DNA of 64,000 bases, taken from assembly GCF_002234535.1 (NCBI RefSeq), contig NZ_CP022521.1, positions 3,596,001 to 3,660,000 of the forward strand. Reading direction: 5' to 3'. Below the pieces are notes generated by a model, which saw nothing but the letters and a program-made list of their open reading frames with translations, made no database searches and was not told the origin of the DNA. Positions 8,049 to 16,420 of the stretch are shown in pieces. This DNA comes from Actinoalloteichus hoggarensis (GTDB taxonomy: Bacteria; Actinomycetota; Actinomycetes; Mycobacteriales; Pseudonocardiaceae). The translations under genes were made by a program, and so were the position numbers. Position 1 is the first letter of the stretch. The number at the start of each line of letters is the position of its first letter.

Positions 8049-8759
8049 GTGTACGAAGCAGACCTCGCCGCCGTCTACGACGCCTTCTATGAGGCGCGCG
8101 GCAAGGACTACGCCGCCGAGGCCGCCGACATCGCTCGGGAGATCCGACAGCGGGCGCCGCAGGCGTCCTCGCTGCTCGACGTCGCCTGCGGGACCGCGTC
8201 GCATCTCCGTCGCTTCGCCGCCCTCTTCGACGACGTCGAGGGGATGGACCTGTCCGAGGACATGCTGGCCTACGCCCGCGCGAAGCTGCCGGGGGTGCGG
8301 CTGAGCCGGGGAGACATGCGCACCGTCGACCTCGGCCGCGAGTTCGACGCGATCACCAGCATGTTCAGCTCGGTCGGTTACCTGCGTTCGACGGACGAAC
8401 TCGACGAGACCACGCACAGTCTGGCCCGGCACCTGACGCCTGGCGGCGTCCTGGTCATCGAGCCCTGGTGGTTCCCCGAGACGTTCCTCTCCGGCTATGT
8501 CGCCGGCGACGTGGTGACCAGCGGCGGGCGGACGATCGCCCGAGTCTCCCACTCGGTGCGCGAGGGCGACGCGACGCACATGCAGGTGCACTTCATCGTG
8601 GCCGACGCCGAGTCCGGTGCCGAGCACTTCACCATGTCCCACGTCATCACGCTGTTCACCAGGCAGGAGTACGAGCAGGCCTTCGAACGGGCAGGTCTGA
8701 CCGTCGAATACCTGCCCGGCGGCCCGTCCGGCCGAGGGCTGTTCATCGGCGTTCGCTGA
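8049..8759 (+). CDS. TDP-3-amino-sugar N,N-dimethyltransferase, DesVI/TylM1/EryCVI type
   Basis: The 236-residue protein, starting at GTG (8049) with AGGGGAGAA just upstream, matches the DesVI/TylM1 family from its first residues (VYEADLAAVYDAFYEARGKD). The SAM motif is LLDVACGTAS (residues 42-51), followed by GMDLSEDML, SMFSSVGYL and EPWWFPETF, and the end GGPSGRGLFIGV. These are family hallmarks. The enzyme adds two methyls to the 3-amino group of a TDP-aminosugar. A longer reading frame extends upstream to 7896, but it lacks family similarity and a ribosome site. With the ketoisomerase and aminotransferase nearby it completes a route to a 3-dimethylamino-3,6-dideoxyhexose such as mycaminose. 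Confidence 0.93.
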   Translation: MYEADLAAVYDAFYEARGKDYAAEAADIAREIRQRAPQASSLLDVACGTASHLRRFAALFDDVEGMDLSEDMLAYARAKLPGVRLSRGDMRTVDLGREFDAITSMFSSVGYLRSTDELDETTHSLARHLTPGGVLVIEPWWFPETFLSGYVAGDVVTSGGRTIARVSHSVREGDATHMQVHFIVADAESGAEHFTMSHVITLFTRQEYEQAFERAGLTVEYLPGGPSGRGLFIGVR

Positions 8760-8764
8760 CGAAC

Positions 8765-8797
8765 CCGGGTGCTCACCGTCGTACGGCGAGCACCCGG
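8765..8797. terminator. Bidirectional hairpin terminator
   Basis: CCGGGTGCTC (8765-8774) pairs perfectly with GAGCACCCGG (8788-8797), and CCG/CGG inside extends the stem to a TCGTA loop. It sits between the convergent N,N-dimethyltransferase and zinc-ribbon methyltransferase genes and overlaps the last codons of the latter. Confidence 0.65.
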
Positions 8798-9822
8798 TAC
8801 GAGTTGGTGAGTCGCAGCCGATCCGCGACCGGTGCGACGAGGCGATCCAGGAGCATCCCCCCGAGCATCAGCGGGGCGCCCCCGATCAGCGTGGCCAGCC
8901 TGCCGGCCCGACGGAGCGGCCCCGGCCTGTCGAACAGCCATGGTCGGTCCTGCCTCGGCGCCAGATGGTTCACGAAGAGCCAGGCGGCCGCCGCGAGGTC
9001 GCACGGCAGGTGCGCCTCGGCACGCTGCACCACCACGACGTCGAAGCCGGCGCGGTGCAACTCCGCGCGGAGATTGGCCGGCGGGATGAAGTGCAGATGC
9101 TGCGGCTGGGTCCAGCCGATCCAATAGCGTCCGAGCAGCCGCGCGAACCGGCACTCGGGGTCGGGCACGTCGATCAGCAGGTGGCCGCCGGGCCGTAGCG
9201 CCTGATGTGCCGCGCGCAGCTCCGGCTTGGGTTCGGCGCTGTGCTCCAGGTAGTGGAACATGCTGACCACGTCGTAGCGGCCCGTCAGTTCGTCGGCGAG
9301 GTCGACGAACTGGCCCTGGTAGGCGTGCTTGATCCGGCCCTGCCGCCTGCCGAGCTCCACACCCTCGCCCAGGTCGAGCCCGTCGAACTCGGTGTCGGGG
9401 AACAACTCGGCCGCCGCCTGGCAGAAGTGTCCGTGGGAGGTTCCGACGTCCAGCCAGGACTTCGGGGATGCGTGGGGCAGGAGCACCTCGGCGCGGGCCT
9501 GATGCGCGCCTGCCTCCTTCTCCAGCTGTCGGTCCATCCGCTCGGCGGCCAGCCCGTCGTAGAAGTCCCGGTAGTAGAAGTCCAGGCCTTCCGGAGTGAG
9601 ACGGGGGTTCTGGAACACGTGTCGGCAGCCGCCGCACTCGTCGAGGGTGAACCGCCCCGGCTTGTGCTGAAGCAGGTCGGTGGTCCGCAGTCGCACCCGC
9701 AGGTCGGTGGACCCGCACCACGGGCACGTCGTGCCACGGGGATGGAAGAGTCTGCTGGTGCCGCGTTCGAGGTCTGCTCGATACGCGGCCCTGCTGCGAT
9801 CCACCTCGTCGGTGGTGGGCAT
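8773..9822 (-). CDS. Class I SAM methyltransferase with N-terminal zinc-ribbon-like cysteines
   Basis: A 349-residue protein. Residues about 30-70 carry CPWCGS and CGGC cysteine pairs resembling a zinc ribbon. A methyltransferase domain follows with SWLDVGTSHGHFC as SAM motif I, DGLDLGEGVELG, and YDVVSMFHYLEHS. This layout (metal-binding N-terminus plus Methyltransf_23-like fold) occurs in sugar- and natural-product-modifying methyltransferases. It is shorter than EryBIII/TylCIII-type sugar C-methyltransferases, so I do not assign C-methylation. A GAGGAG site precedes the ATG. It is the last gene of the minus-strand aminosugar operon, 60 nt after the aminotransferase, which supports a role in sugar or aglycone methylation. 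Confidence 0.82.
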   Translation of the reverse strand: MPTTDEVDRSRAAYRADLERGTSRLFHPRGTTCPWCGSTDLRVRLRTTDLLQHKPGRFTLDECGGCRHVFQNPRLTPEGLDFYYRDFYDGLAAERMDRQLEKEAGAHQARAEVLLPHASPKSWLDVGTSHGHFCQAAAELFPDTEFDGLDLGEGVELGRRQGRIKHAYQGQFVDLADELTGRYDVVSMFHYLEHSAEPKPELRAAHQALRPGGHLLIDVPDPECRFARLLGRYWIGWTQPQHLHFIPPANLRAELHRAGFDVVVVQRAEAHLPCDLAAAAWLFVNHLAPRQDRPWLFDRPGPLRRAGRLATLIGGAPLMLGGMLLDRLVAPVADRLRLTNSYRVLAVRR

Positions 9823-9882
9823 CCTGGGCTCCTCTGCCGTTCTTCGCGGTTGATGTGGCCGATCACCCGTCGGCCTGCACGG

Positions 9883-11067
9883 TCAGGCCGAGGCAGGCGC
9901 GCGGGCGTCCGGCGGATCGCCGTCGGTCGGGGCGCTCCGCCGGTCCGACGGGTCGTCGGCCTGCTCGCGGACCGCGGCGTGCAGCGCGGCGACGACGGCG
10001 TCGACGTGGCCTTCGGACAGGTGCGGCCCCATCGGCAGGCTCAGGACCTCGTCGGAGATCCGTTCGGCGCGGGGACAGGAACCCTCGCCCGGGTGTGATC
10101 CGGCGTAGGCGGGCGACAGATGTGGGGGCGTCGGGTAGTGAACGAGCGTCCCCACCCCGCGGGCGGCGAGCCGCCGCGCCAGCCGATCGCGTCGTGCGCT
10201 GCGGATCACGAAGAGATGCCAGACCGGGTCCGCCCACGGCGCGACGTAGGGCATGGTCACGCCCGGCAGGCCTGCGCACTCGGTCAGATAACGCCGGGCG
10301 ACGGCGGCCCGCCGGGCGTTCCACTCGTCCAGCAGGGGGAGCTTCACACGGAGCACGGCGGCCTGGATCTCGTCCAGTCGTGAGTTGGTGCCCTTGATCT
10401 CGTGGCGGTACTTCACGGTGGAGCCGTAGTTGCGCAGCAGGCGCAGGCGCCGGGCGACCGCCTCGTCGTCGGTGATCACGGCGCCGCCGTCGCCGAGCGC
10501 GCCCAGGTTCTTGCCGGGATAGAAGCTGAACGCGGTCGCGGTGGTCCGCGTGCCGATTCGCGCACCCCGGTATCGCGCGCCGTGAGCCTGCGCCGCGTCC
10601 TCCACGACGGCCAGGCCGTGTCGGCGGGCCACGGCCTGGACGGCGTCCAGGTCGGCGGGCTGCCCGTACAGGTGTACCGGGATGATCGCCCTCGTCCTGG
10701 GCGTGATCGCCTCGGTCAGGCGCGCCGGATCGAGGTTGTAGGTGCGCTCGTCCGGTTCGACGGCCACCGGCACGGCCCCGGTCGCGGAGACGGCGAGCCA
10801 GGTGGCGATGAAGGTGTGGGCGGGCACGATCACCTCGTGGCCGGGGCCGATGTCCAACGCCCGCAGTGCCAGCTCCAGGGCGTCGCAGCCGCTGCCGACG
10901 GCCACGCAGTGTCGTGTTCCGCAATAGGCGGCGTACTCGGCCTCGAACGCCTCGATCTCGGGTCCGAGCAGATAGCGGCCGGAGGTCAGCACCCGATGCA
11001 CCGCGGCGTCGATGTCGTCCCGTAGTTCGGCATAGGCCGCGCCCGGGTCGAGGAACGGCACCGTCAT
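9883..11067 (-). CDS. DegT/DnrJ/EryC1 TDP-3-keto-sugar aminotransferase (TylB/DesV type)
   Basis: A 394-residue PLP-dependent aminotransferase of the sugar-aminotransferase family. The internal aldimine lysine is Lys186 in [13 protein letters not shown], the PLP-pyridine acidic residue is in [11 protein letters not shown] (Asp158), and [11 protein letters not shown] binds phosphate. It should convert TDP-3-keto-6-deoxyhexose to the 3-amino sugar using glutamate, as TylB, DesV, FdtB and QdtB do. The last 30 or so residues (Asp/Pro/Arg-rich) look like an unconserved tail. Its ATG overlaps the ketoisomerase stop (ATGA, 11064-11067), so the two consecutive pathway enzymes are translationally coupled. 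Confidence 0.93.
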   Translation of the reverse strand: MTVPFLDPGAAYAELRDDIDAAVHRVLTSGRYLLGPEIEAFEAEYAAYCGTRHCVAVGSGCDALELALRALDIGPGHEVIVPAHTFIATWLAVSATGAVPVAVEPDERTYNLDPARLTEAITPRTRAIIPVHLYGQPADLDAVQAVARRHGLAVVEDAAQAHGARYRGARIGTRTTATAFSFYPGKNLGALGDGGAVITDDEAVARRLRLLRNYGSTVKYRHEIKGTNSRLDEIQAAVLRVKLPLLDEWNARRAAVARRYLTECAGLPGVTMPYVAPWADPVWHLFVIRSARRDRLARRLAARGVGTLVHYPTPPHLSPAYAGSHPGEGSCPRAERISDEVLSLPMGPHLSEGHVDAVVAALHAAVREQADDPSDRRSAPTDGDPPDARAPASA

Positions 11068-11510
11068 GCGTATTCCCTGGCGGCCGTCAGGAAGTCCGCG
11101 TACTCCCGGAAGTAGTCGGACTCGTCATAGTGGTTCGAGGCGAGCACCAGCCCCACCGCTCCGGAGGAGAAATTGATGAGGTTCCGCCAGATCACCGGCC
11201 CGATGTAGAGACCCTGCCTGGGCGAGGTCAGGCTGAATCGACGTTTTCGGAATCCGTCGTCCACCGCGACCTCGAAGTGCCCGTGCACCGCGATGATGAG
11301 CTGTTCGAGGTGGTGATGACCGTGGGCACCGCGAATCGCGGTGGTCGGCAGGTCGTAAAGGTAGTACACCCGCCTGATCTCGAAGTCCACGTCCTTGCCC
11401 GCCTCCACGACGGACAGGCTGCCTCGAGGATCGACGAACTCGGGGAGCTCCACGATGTGGCAGGGCTTCACTCTGCCGACGGAGACGGCCTGATCGGTCT
11501 TCGCATCCAT
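11064..11510 (-). CDS. TDP-4-keto-6-deoxyglucose 3,4-ketoisomerase (FdtA/QdtA/Tyl1a cupin)
   Basis: A 148-residue single-domain cupin of the WxcM/FdtA family. The active-site stretch [12 protein letters not shown] holds Arg60, His63 and His65, and the C-terminal signature [19 protein letters not shown] is typical of the family. It moves the keto group of TDP-4-keto-6-deoxyglucose from C4 to C3, the substrate for the next gene's aminotransferase. Tyl1a and QdtA give the gluco product (leading to mycaminose or Quip3N) while FdtA and RavIM give the galacto epimer; which occurs here is not decidable by eye. It heads the three-gene minus-strand operon behind an AGGGGT-box promoter. Confidence 0.92.
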   Translation of the reverse strand: MDAKTDQAVSVGRVKPCHIVELPEFVDPRGSLSVVEAGKDVDFEIRRVYYLYDLPTTAIRGAHGHHHLEQLIIAVHGHFEVAVDDGFRKRRFSLTSPRQGLYIGPVIWRNLINFSSGAVGLVLASNHYDESDYFREYADFLTAAREYA

Positions 11511-11544
11511 CTTGCGGACTCCCCAGTATTCCGACGATCTGCTG

Positions 11545-11579
11545 ATCCTATGGACCGTCCGTCCGCGTCGAGAACCCCT
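11545..11579 (-). promoter_or_regulatory. AGGGGT-box promoter of the aminosugar operon
   Basis: Minus strand: AGGGGT (11574-11579), 23 nt, then TAGGAT (11545-11550), a good TAnnnT -10 box 34 nt before the ketoisomerase start. A single box is present here, unlike the paired boxes at the SDR and PKS promoters. Confidence 0.6.
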
Positions 11580-11645
11580 GAAAACGGCGGGTGAGCCCCT
11601 TGATCGAACCCCGATTCGCCGTGCGCCATGCCGATCTCGGGTGAT

Positions 11646-11669
11646 CCCGGCCGGGTGCCCCCGGCCGGG
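11646..11669 (-). terminator. Hairpin terminator after the CCR gene
   Basis: CCCGGCCGGG (11646-11655) and an identical self-complementary CCCGGCCGGG (11660-11669) form a perfect 10-bp stem with a TGCC loop, beginning 9 nt beyond the CCR stop codon. It separates the CCR transcript from the aminosugar operon promoter. Confidence 0.7.
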
Positions 11670-11678
11670 CCGAGTCGG

Positions 11679-13028
11679 TCAGCGTTCGTCCGGGGCGGAG
11701 CGGAATCGGTTGATCGCCGGAAGGTGCCTGGCTCGCATCTCGGGATCGGTGACGCCGAGTCCCTCGCTCGGGGCGAGACAGAGGATGCCGACCTTTCCGG
11801 TGTGCTGATTGCGATGGACGCTGTGGGTGGCGGCGCCGACGTCGTCCAGTCGATAGCTGGTCGACAGCGTCGGATGGATCATGCCCCGGCAGATGAGCCG
11901 GTTGGCCTCCCAGGCCTCGCGATAGTTGGCGAAGTGGGTGCCGATGATCCGCTTGAGCGACATCCACAGATAGCGGTTGTCGAACACGTGCTGGTATCCG
12001 GAGGTGGAGGCGCAGGTGACGATGGTGCCGCCCCTGGCGGCGACGAAGATGCTCGCGCCGAAGGTCTCGCGCCCCGGGTGCTCGAAGACGATGTCGGGGT
12101 CCTCCCCGCCGGTCAGCTCGCGGATCCTGCGACCGAACCGGGCCCACTCGCGCGGGTCGGGCTCCTCGGCGTTCTTCCAGAACCGGTAGTCCTCGGCGGA
12201 CCGGTCGATGACCAGCTCCGCGCCCGTGGACCGCGCCAGCTCGGCCTTGTGCTCGTCGGAGACGACGCACACGGGAACCGCGCCGCCGTTGAGGGCGAGC
12301 TGGGTGGCATACGACCCGAGCCCGCCCGCCGCGCCCCAGATCAGGACGGTGTCGCCCTGCTTCATCCTGGCGCCGTTGCGGGAGACCAGCTGTCGGTAGG
12401 CGGTGGAGTTGACCAGACCGGAGGCCGCGGACTCCTCCCACGTCAGGTGGGCGGGCTTGGGCATGAGCTGGTTGGACTTCACCAGTGCCAGCTCGGCGAG
12501 GCCGCCGAAGTTCGTCTCGAAGCCCCAGATCCGCTGTTCCGGGTCGAGCATCGTGTCGTCGTGCCCTCTGGCGGACTCCAGCTCGACGGAGAGGCAGTGC
12601 GCCACGACGCGGTCGCCGGGCTTCCAGGCCGTCACACCGTCGCCGGTCCGCAGCACGACGCCGGAGAGGTCCGAGCCGACGACGTGATAGGGCAGGTCGT
12701 GCCGCGCCGCCGAGGCGCTGGTGCGCCCGTAGCGCTTCAGGAAGGAGAAGGTCGGCAGGGGCTCGAAGATCGCGCTCCACACCGTGTTGTAGTTGATCGC
12801 GCCCGCCATGACGGCGATCAACGCCTCACCCGGCCCCGGTTCGGGAGTCGGCACGTCCATGACGTGCAACGACTTCGCCGGGTCCTTGTCGGCGGTGGCG
12901 ACGCCCTCGAACATGGTCGTCTCCTCCGCCAGCAGGACGGCGCCCCGATAGCTTTCCGGCACGGGAAGTGCGGCCAGATCGGCTCCCGTCCCGTCGTCGG
13001 ACAGGACCGCGTCGAGAATGTCGATCAT
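11679..13028 (-). CDS. ccr: Crotonyl-CoA carboxylase/reductase
   Basis: A 449-residue medium-chain dehydrogenase/reductase of the CCR family, which reductively carboxylates crotonyl-CoA with NADPH and CO2 to ethylmalonyl-CoA. Family features are MAGAINYNTVW, FLKRYGR, YHVVGSDLSGVV, the Phe-Glu pair in WGFETNFGG, the NADPH loop GAAGGLGS, and the His in SGYQHVFDNRYLWMSLKRI. The ATG at 13028 has GGCGGAAG before it and gives the usual N-terminus; an upstream in-frame ATG (13079) adds only an arginine-rich stretch and lies beyond the -10 element. The presence of a dedicated ccr implies at least one ethylmalonyl-type extender, most simply for module 4. It has its own AGGGGT-box promoter. Confidence 0.94.
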   Translation of the reverse strand: MIDILDAVLSDDGTGADLAALPVPESYRGAVLLAEETTMFEGVATADKDPAKSLHVMDVPTPEPGPGEALIAVMAGAINYNTVWSAIFEPLPTFSFLKRYGRTSASAARHDLPYHVVGSDLSGVVLRTGDGVTAWKPGDRVVAHCLSVELESARGHDDTMLDPEQRIWGFETNFGGLAELALVKSNQLMPKPAHLTWEESAASGLVNSTAYRQLVSRNGARMKQGDTVLIWGAAGGLGSYATQLALNGGAVPVCVVSDEHKAELARSTGAELVIDRSAEDYRFWKNAEEPDPREWARFGRRIRELTGGEDPDIVFEHPGRETFGASIFVAARGGTIVTCASTSGYQHVFDNRYLWMSLKRIIGTHFANYREAWEANRLICRGMIHPTLSTSYRLDDVGAATHSVHRNQHTGKVGILCLAPSEGLGVTDPEMRARHLPAINRFRSAPDER

Positions 13029-13630
13029 CTTCCGCCGCCTTCTATTTCGGACGTCTCTTCGCCGTCGAACTGTATCCACGAGAATTGCGGGCCGGTACCC
13101 CTAGAAGTTGATTGTTCACCAACCATGCGGATCCTGGGGCGGCCCAGCCCGCGGCGCGGCACGCGCCGCGCCGGACCGGCCGCCGGACGAGGCGGAGCCG
13201 GCAGGCGGACCCGCCGACCGCAGCCCGTCGCGACCGCCGAAAGCCGCGATGACCTGCGACGTCGACAGTACGAGGTCCGCAGGCGAGCACCGACGTCGAG
13301 GGACGGCAGGCCGCGTACCGGCCGGTGCGGACCCACGGGGCGGAGCACACACACGCGCCTTCTCCCCACCGCGATCCGACGTCCCGAACCACCGTCCGGC
13401 GACCCGGGGATTCGAATCGAGTGACCACGGAGCGGGAATTCGATACTGGTGGACTACCGCTCCCGGACCAACGTCACCGACCGAACAGCGACTATTCACT
13501 CCTGCCTTCGGACGATTCGTCGACAGCCGCCATGAACAACGGTCGACGCCGAACGCTCGTTTCGATGAACGATCGGATTCCGAGCACCGGGGAGGCGGTC
13601 GAGAACGCCCTTCGCGCGGCGGCCGCTCCC
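13029..13630. other. 602-nt gap between CCR start and LAL regulator stop; no gene
   Basis: The gap holds the CCR promoter (13069-13102) and, 48 nt upstream of its box, a strong hairpin CGCGGCGCG-GCA-CGCGCCGCG (13150-13170) that could stop read-through from the regulator gene. Between about 13180 and 13630 I see no gene, repeat or family similarity. Confidence 0.55.
13069..13102 (-). promoter_or_regulatory. AGGGGT-box promoter of the CCR gene
   Basis: Minus strand: CTAGGGGT with AGGGGT at 13097-13102, then 22 nt, then TACAGT (13069-13074) as -10 box, 40 nt before the CCR ATG. This matches the spacing in the aminosugar and SDR promoters. Confidence 0.6.
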
Positions 13631-16420
13631 TCACGCGGACTCCCCGGCGTCGAGCACCAGCTCGGCGGGCAGGTGGGCTCGCCGGTGGACGTTCAACTTG
13701 CGGTAGACGCGGGTCAGGTGCTGCTCGACGGTGCTGACCGTGATGAAGAGCTGCTGGCTGATCTCCCGATTGGTGTGTCCCTGGGCGGCGAGGCTGGCCA
13801 CCCGACGCTCGGCGTTGCTCAGCGAGGTGAACTCGTCACCGGGGACCGCCTGCGGCAGGCTGGTCTCCTGCACCGCCCGCCGAACCCCGCACAGGTCGAA
13901 CAGCTCGCCCGCCCGCCAGGCGAAGGTCTCGGCCTTGTCGACGTCGCCGAGCGCCCGGCAGGCCCGGCTCAGCTCGGTGTGCGTATGGGCCAGCTCGAGC
14001 TTGTCACCGCAGCGTTCCAGCATCTCGCCGCTGCTGCGCAGAAGACTGGGACGTCGGACGAGGTCGCTCACGCCCGCCAGGGTGCGCAGCGAGATCCCCC
14101 GAGTCCGGGACGGGCCGGGGCCGACGAGCCGCAGCTGCTCCTCCGCGAGCTGCCTGGCGTGATCGCGTCTGCCGAGGGCCAGCTCGGCCTGCGCGGCCGC
14201 GCTGCGCCACGGGATGAGCGCGGGAAGGTCCAGCTTCCACCGGACGAGCTTCTCCCCACATTCCAGCAGGTCGTCGCGCGCGGTGTACACATGCCCGGTC
14301 GCCAGCCGATGGGCGCCGCGGGCGTACAGGTACAACAGGCCCCAGATCGTGTCGAACATCGCCTGCGGCACGGCCTGGCACAGCAGCTCCTCGGCCTCGC
14401 GGTAGCGGCCCGCCGTGCTCGCGGCCAGCAGCCGCAGACTCAACGGGGCGCCGATCAGCACGCCCCAGCTCTGCGGCGACATCCGTGCCATCGCGGTCTG
14501 GACCTGCCGCTCGACCTCGGCCAGATCGCCTCGCCGCAGGGCGATCAGGGCCGCCATGACCTCGAGCTGTGCCTGCCAGGTCGACGCACTCTGCGCACTC
14601 GCCTCCCGCCAGAGGAGCGTGCAGAAGCGGGACGCCTCCTCCAGCCGGTCGCCGACGATCAACGCGCCCAGGGAGACCACCACGGGCGTGACGGTGGCGT
14701 GATCGAGCCTGCATCCCTGGATCACCTGCCGGGCGATCCGCGCCGCGGTGTCGTCGTCGCTGTTCTTCAACGCCGCCGTCAACGCCGTGATCGCCCGTGT
14801 GACGGGCTGTTCGTCGACGAGCCCGCCGACCGAGGTGGACAGGACGCCGCTCGGCTCCGGACGCGAGGCCAGCAGCCACGGGCAGCCGATGCTCAGTTCC
14901 GCCGCGGTCTGCGCGGCGAACCGAGGGGCCCGCTCGTCGACCAGGTCGAGCAGCTCCGCGGCCTCGTCGAACCGCCCGTGCCAGAGCAGGTAGCCGATCA
15001 GGATCGGCACCTCGTCGTCGATCAGATGACGAAACTCCCCCGCCTGATACGAGGACACCAGCTCCTGAGCGGCGGCGGAGGGGTTGATCCGCCAGACCAG
15101 GTGGATGAGCCGAGCCGCGACGAGTGCGCGACGACGCGGTTCGCCACAGACTGACCGGGCCACGGTGAGGCATTCGATGGCATGGTGCACCTGATCGTTG
15201 AGCAGAGCCTGGTCCGCGGAATCACACAAGGCCTCGATCGCCCACGGCTCGTCGCGGACCAGATCCCCGGCCGCCAGCAGATGCACGGCGACGACACCGG
15301 CCTCGGCGCCCTCCCGAGTGAGCAGCCGCGCGGCGCGAAGGTTCAACTCCATCCGACGTCGGGGCGCGGTGCTCTCGAGGACGATGTCGCGCAGCACCGG
15401 CGCCCGGAAACGGACCCCCAGAACCAGGCCGGAGTCGGCGAGGGCGCTCAGCGCCTCGTCGACCGACTGGACGCCCAGGTTCGTCAGCTCGACGAGCCGT
15501 CGCACCGAGGAGAGCGTCCCCAGCACGGCGATGCCCGCCGCGACCTCGGCGAGCTCGGGCTCGCCCGAGTGGATGCAGGTGACCACCGACCTGCTGAAGG
15601 TGTGCCCGGCCACCGGGACCGTCAGGCCTGTCCGGGCGACGTCTCGGCCCGTCACGTCGGACCGCGCGGCGAGGGTGTCGGCGAGCAGGCCGTCCAGCAG
15701 CAGGGAGCCGCCGCCGGTGACGGCCAGACAGGATTCGGCGAAACCGGCAGGACAGGAGCCCAGCACGGTGCGCGCGACGTCGGCGATCTGATCGAGGTCG
15801 AGCGTGCCCAGCCGGATGTGGTTTGAATAGGACTGTCGAAACAGCTCGACGTCGAACAGCGGATGCACGGGGCGCGGCGAGTTCCACCCGCTCAGCACCA
15901 ACATGGTCCTGGTCGAACGCAGTCGCCGCTGTAGGTAGGACACCGTGCCCAGGGAGGCCCCGTCCGCGTGTTGGAGGTCGTCGATCTCGATCACCAGCGG
16001 CCTGGTCTGCGCGAGGTTCAGCAACAGGGTCACCAGCCTGTGCACCAGGCGGGCGTGGCCCTGCTGCACGATGACCGGCCCTCGCGCGAACCCCGGGCCG
16101 ACGTCCTGCGCGTCGAGCATGTGCGGGCCGAGGAGGTCGTAGGCCTCCTCCGCCACCCCGGCAGGCAACGCGTCGTTGTGGAAGAGCTGGCTGACGACTC
16201 CGAACGGCAAGGCCTGCTCCGCTCGCGAGCACTTCGCCGCGAGGACGAGCGCGCCCTCGGCCGTGGCGTGCGCACAGAAGTCCCGTAACAGCTTCACGTT
16301 GCCGCTGCCGATGGGTCCGTCCAGCATCATGACCCGGCCCAGACCGCGGGTGACCGCGGCGTACTGCGACCGCAGCGCATCGAACTGATCTTGAAACTCC
16401 GTGCAGCACCGCGTTTCCAT
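13631..16420 (-). CDS. LAL-family (large ATP-binding LuxR) pathway regulator
   Basis: A 929-residue regulator with an N-terminal AAA/STAND-type ATPase region, a long helical (TPR-like) middle and a C-terminal LuxR helix-turn-helix (LSNAERRVASLAAQGHTN... to YRKLNVHRR, about residues 866-915). The P-loop is degenerate: where GxxGxGKS is expected it reads GPIGSGNVK (residues 35-43), so the invariant Lys is Asn. Walker B (LVIEIDDLQHAD) is normal. Leu45 is a TTA codon (16286-16288), making translation likely to depend on the bldA tRNA. LAL proteins such as PikD activate macrolide clusters, and this is the only regulator in the window, so it probably drives the AGGGGT-box promoters (inference). GGGGAG precedes the ATG. 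Confidence 0.92.
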   Translation of the reverse strand: METRCCTEFQDQFDALRSQYAAVTRGLGRVMMLDGPIGSGNVKLLRDFCAHATAEGALVLAAKCSRAEQALPFGVVSQLFHNDALPAGVAEEAYDLLGPHMLDAQDVGPGFARGPVIVQQGHARLVHRLVTLLLNLAQTRPLVIEIDDLQHADGASLGTVSYLQRRLRSTRTMLVLSGWNSPRPVHPLFDVELFRQSYSNHIRLGTLDLDQIADVARTVLGSCPAGFAESCLAVTGGGSLLLDGLLADTLAARSDVTGRDVARTGLTVPVAGHTFSRSVVTCIHSGEPELAEVAAGIAVLGTLSSVRRLVELTNLGVQSVDEALSALADSGLVLGVRFRAPVLRDIVLESTAPRRRMELNLRAARLLTREGAEAGVVAVHLLAAGDLVRDEPWAIEALCDSADQALLNDQVHHAIECLTVARSVCGEPRRRALVAARLIHLVWRINPSAAAQELVSSYQAGEFRHLIDDEVPILIGYLLWHGRFDEAAELLDLVDERAPRFAAQTAAELSIGCPWLLASRPEPSGVLSTSVGGLVDEQPVTRAITALTAALKNSDDDTAARIARQVIQGCRLDHATVTPVVVSLGALIVGDRLEEASRFCTLLWREASAQSASTWQAQLEVMAALIALRRGDLAEVERQVQTAMARMSPQSWGVLIGAPLSLRLLAASTAGRYREAEELLCQAVPQAMFDTIWGLLYLYARGAHRLATGHVYTARDDLLECGEKLVRWKLDLPALIPWRSAAAQAELALGRRDHARQLAEEQLRLVGPGPSRTRGISLRTLAGVSDLVRRPSLLRSSGEMLERCGDKLELAHTHTELSRACRALGDVDKAETFAWRAGELFDLCGVRRAVQETSLPQAVPGDEFTSLSNAERRVASLAAQGHTNREISQQLFITVSTVEQHLTRVYRKLNVHRRAHLPAELVLDAGESA

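Noticed and set aside
9883-13028. Assignment as a tylosin-like 16-membered macrolide because of ccr plus mycaminose-type genes
   Set aside because: The module count and order (eight extension modules, DH-KR in 2, 3, 5, 7 and 8, no ER) give an 18-membered polyene lactone, not the tylactone pattern.
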